A stretch of 64,000 nt of DNA from an uncultured Desulfomicrobiaceae bacterium. GTDB taxonomy: Bacteria; Desulfobacterota; Desulfovibrionia; Desulfovibrionales; Desulfomicrobiaceae. The position numbers and the translations under genes are program-made. The notes under the pieces are model-generated. The model had not been told where the DNA came from. It was given only the letters and a program-made list of their open reading frames with translations, and made no database searches. This document shows, one piece after another, positions 63,910-64,000 of this stretch. Position 1 is the first letter of the stretch; the number at the start of each line of letters is the position of its first letter. The stretch is taken from positions 1 through 64,000 of the forward strand of contig CALKRN010000011.1 in the NCBI GenBank assembly GCA_937989665.1, given 5' to 3'.

Positions 63910-64000
63910 AGCGGTATGCCTCGTGCCGATGTAAGGAGGGCATGGACTTGGTGCAGCGGTGGGACGTGTGGCTGCAACGGCGCCGCGCCGGCCACGAACG
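63906..64000 (-). CDS. partial gene, C-terminal end, probably mlaF
   Basis: An open frame without stop runs from the window edge to a TGA that overlaps the mlaD ATG. It encodes about 31 C-terminal residues ending LTSARGIPL. Order in related operons (mlaE-mlaF-mlaD-mlaC-mlaA) suggests the MlaF ATPase, but the visible part is not diagnostic. Confidence 0.5.
   Translation of the reverse strand, partial: FVAGAAPLQPHVPPLHQVHALLTSARGIPL

Overview
The window is about 64 kb of gene-dense chromosome from a Gram-negative bacterium. Most of it is near 60% G+C, with sharp local A+T-rich troughs. Outer-membrane genes (lptABC, kdsA/kdsC, mlaA/C/D) show a lipopolysaccharide-bearing diderm. The gene orders kdsA-kdsC-lptC-lptA-lptB-rpoN-hpf-ptsN-rapZ-mannose PTS and ftsH-folP-cdaA-ybbR-glmM-galU, an XRE-cupin regulator next to an acyl-CoA ligase, a manganese-dependent pyrophosphatase and FeoB with a small Cys-rich partner resemble Desulfovibrionales (Desulfobacterota). 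That placement is inference from gene content and order. I saw no rRNA, tRNA, insertion sequence or CRISPR array.

Layout: 1-0.9 kb holds an unrecognised coiled-coil gene and REP-like repeats that look foreign. 0.9-5.4 kb has an HDOD gene and a plus-strand run of beta-CASP RNase, rsmD, coaD and miaA. 5.5-10.6 kb holds tatA and an operon-like run of two unknown genes, an XRE-cupin regulator, acyl-CoA ligase, HAD phosphatase, YggT and a YdcH-like protein. It leads into ilvB-ilvN-ilvC (10.6-13.8 kb). A GspE/PilB-type ATPase follows, then convergent ppaC.

17.7-27.6 kb is a long minus-strand block. It joins Kdo synthesis and the LPS transport bridge (kdsA, kdsC, lptC, lptA, lptB) to a regulatory module (sigma-54, HPF, EIIA-Ntr, RapZ, mannose-type EIIA, EIIB and a frameshifted EIIC), with pyrG upstream. 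27.7-32.6 kb has small proteins, a soluble NarL-type two-component pair and an FMN glutamate-synthase-like protein with a perfect dyad upstream. 32.6-39 kb carries a ZIP transporter, an EamA exporter, an MFS-acyltransferase fusion and FeoB with its Cys-rich partner.

39-45.1 kb holds an amidohydrolase, marC, ftsY and an MBL-GAF-HD-GYP fusion. 45.5-55.9 kb is a plus-strand housekeeping run (ftsH, folP, cdaA, cdaR-like, glmM, galU, priA, asnS) that joins membrane proteolysis, folate, cyclic di-AMP signalling and cell-wall precursor synthesis. 55.9-64 kb has a TtuA/TtuB-like tRNA thiolation pair, a receiver protein, a lipoprotein, znuABC, a ferredoxin-nitroreductase and the mla phospholipid transport operon, cut by the window end.

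The observations most worth a second look are the T9 frameshift in the PTS EIIC gene, the A+T trough inside coaD, gammaproteobacterial-type REP elements in this background, a TtuB-like carrier without a terminal Gly-Gly, and the MBL-GAF-HD-GYP fusion with a GYT variant.
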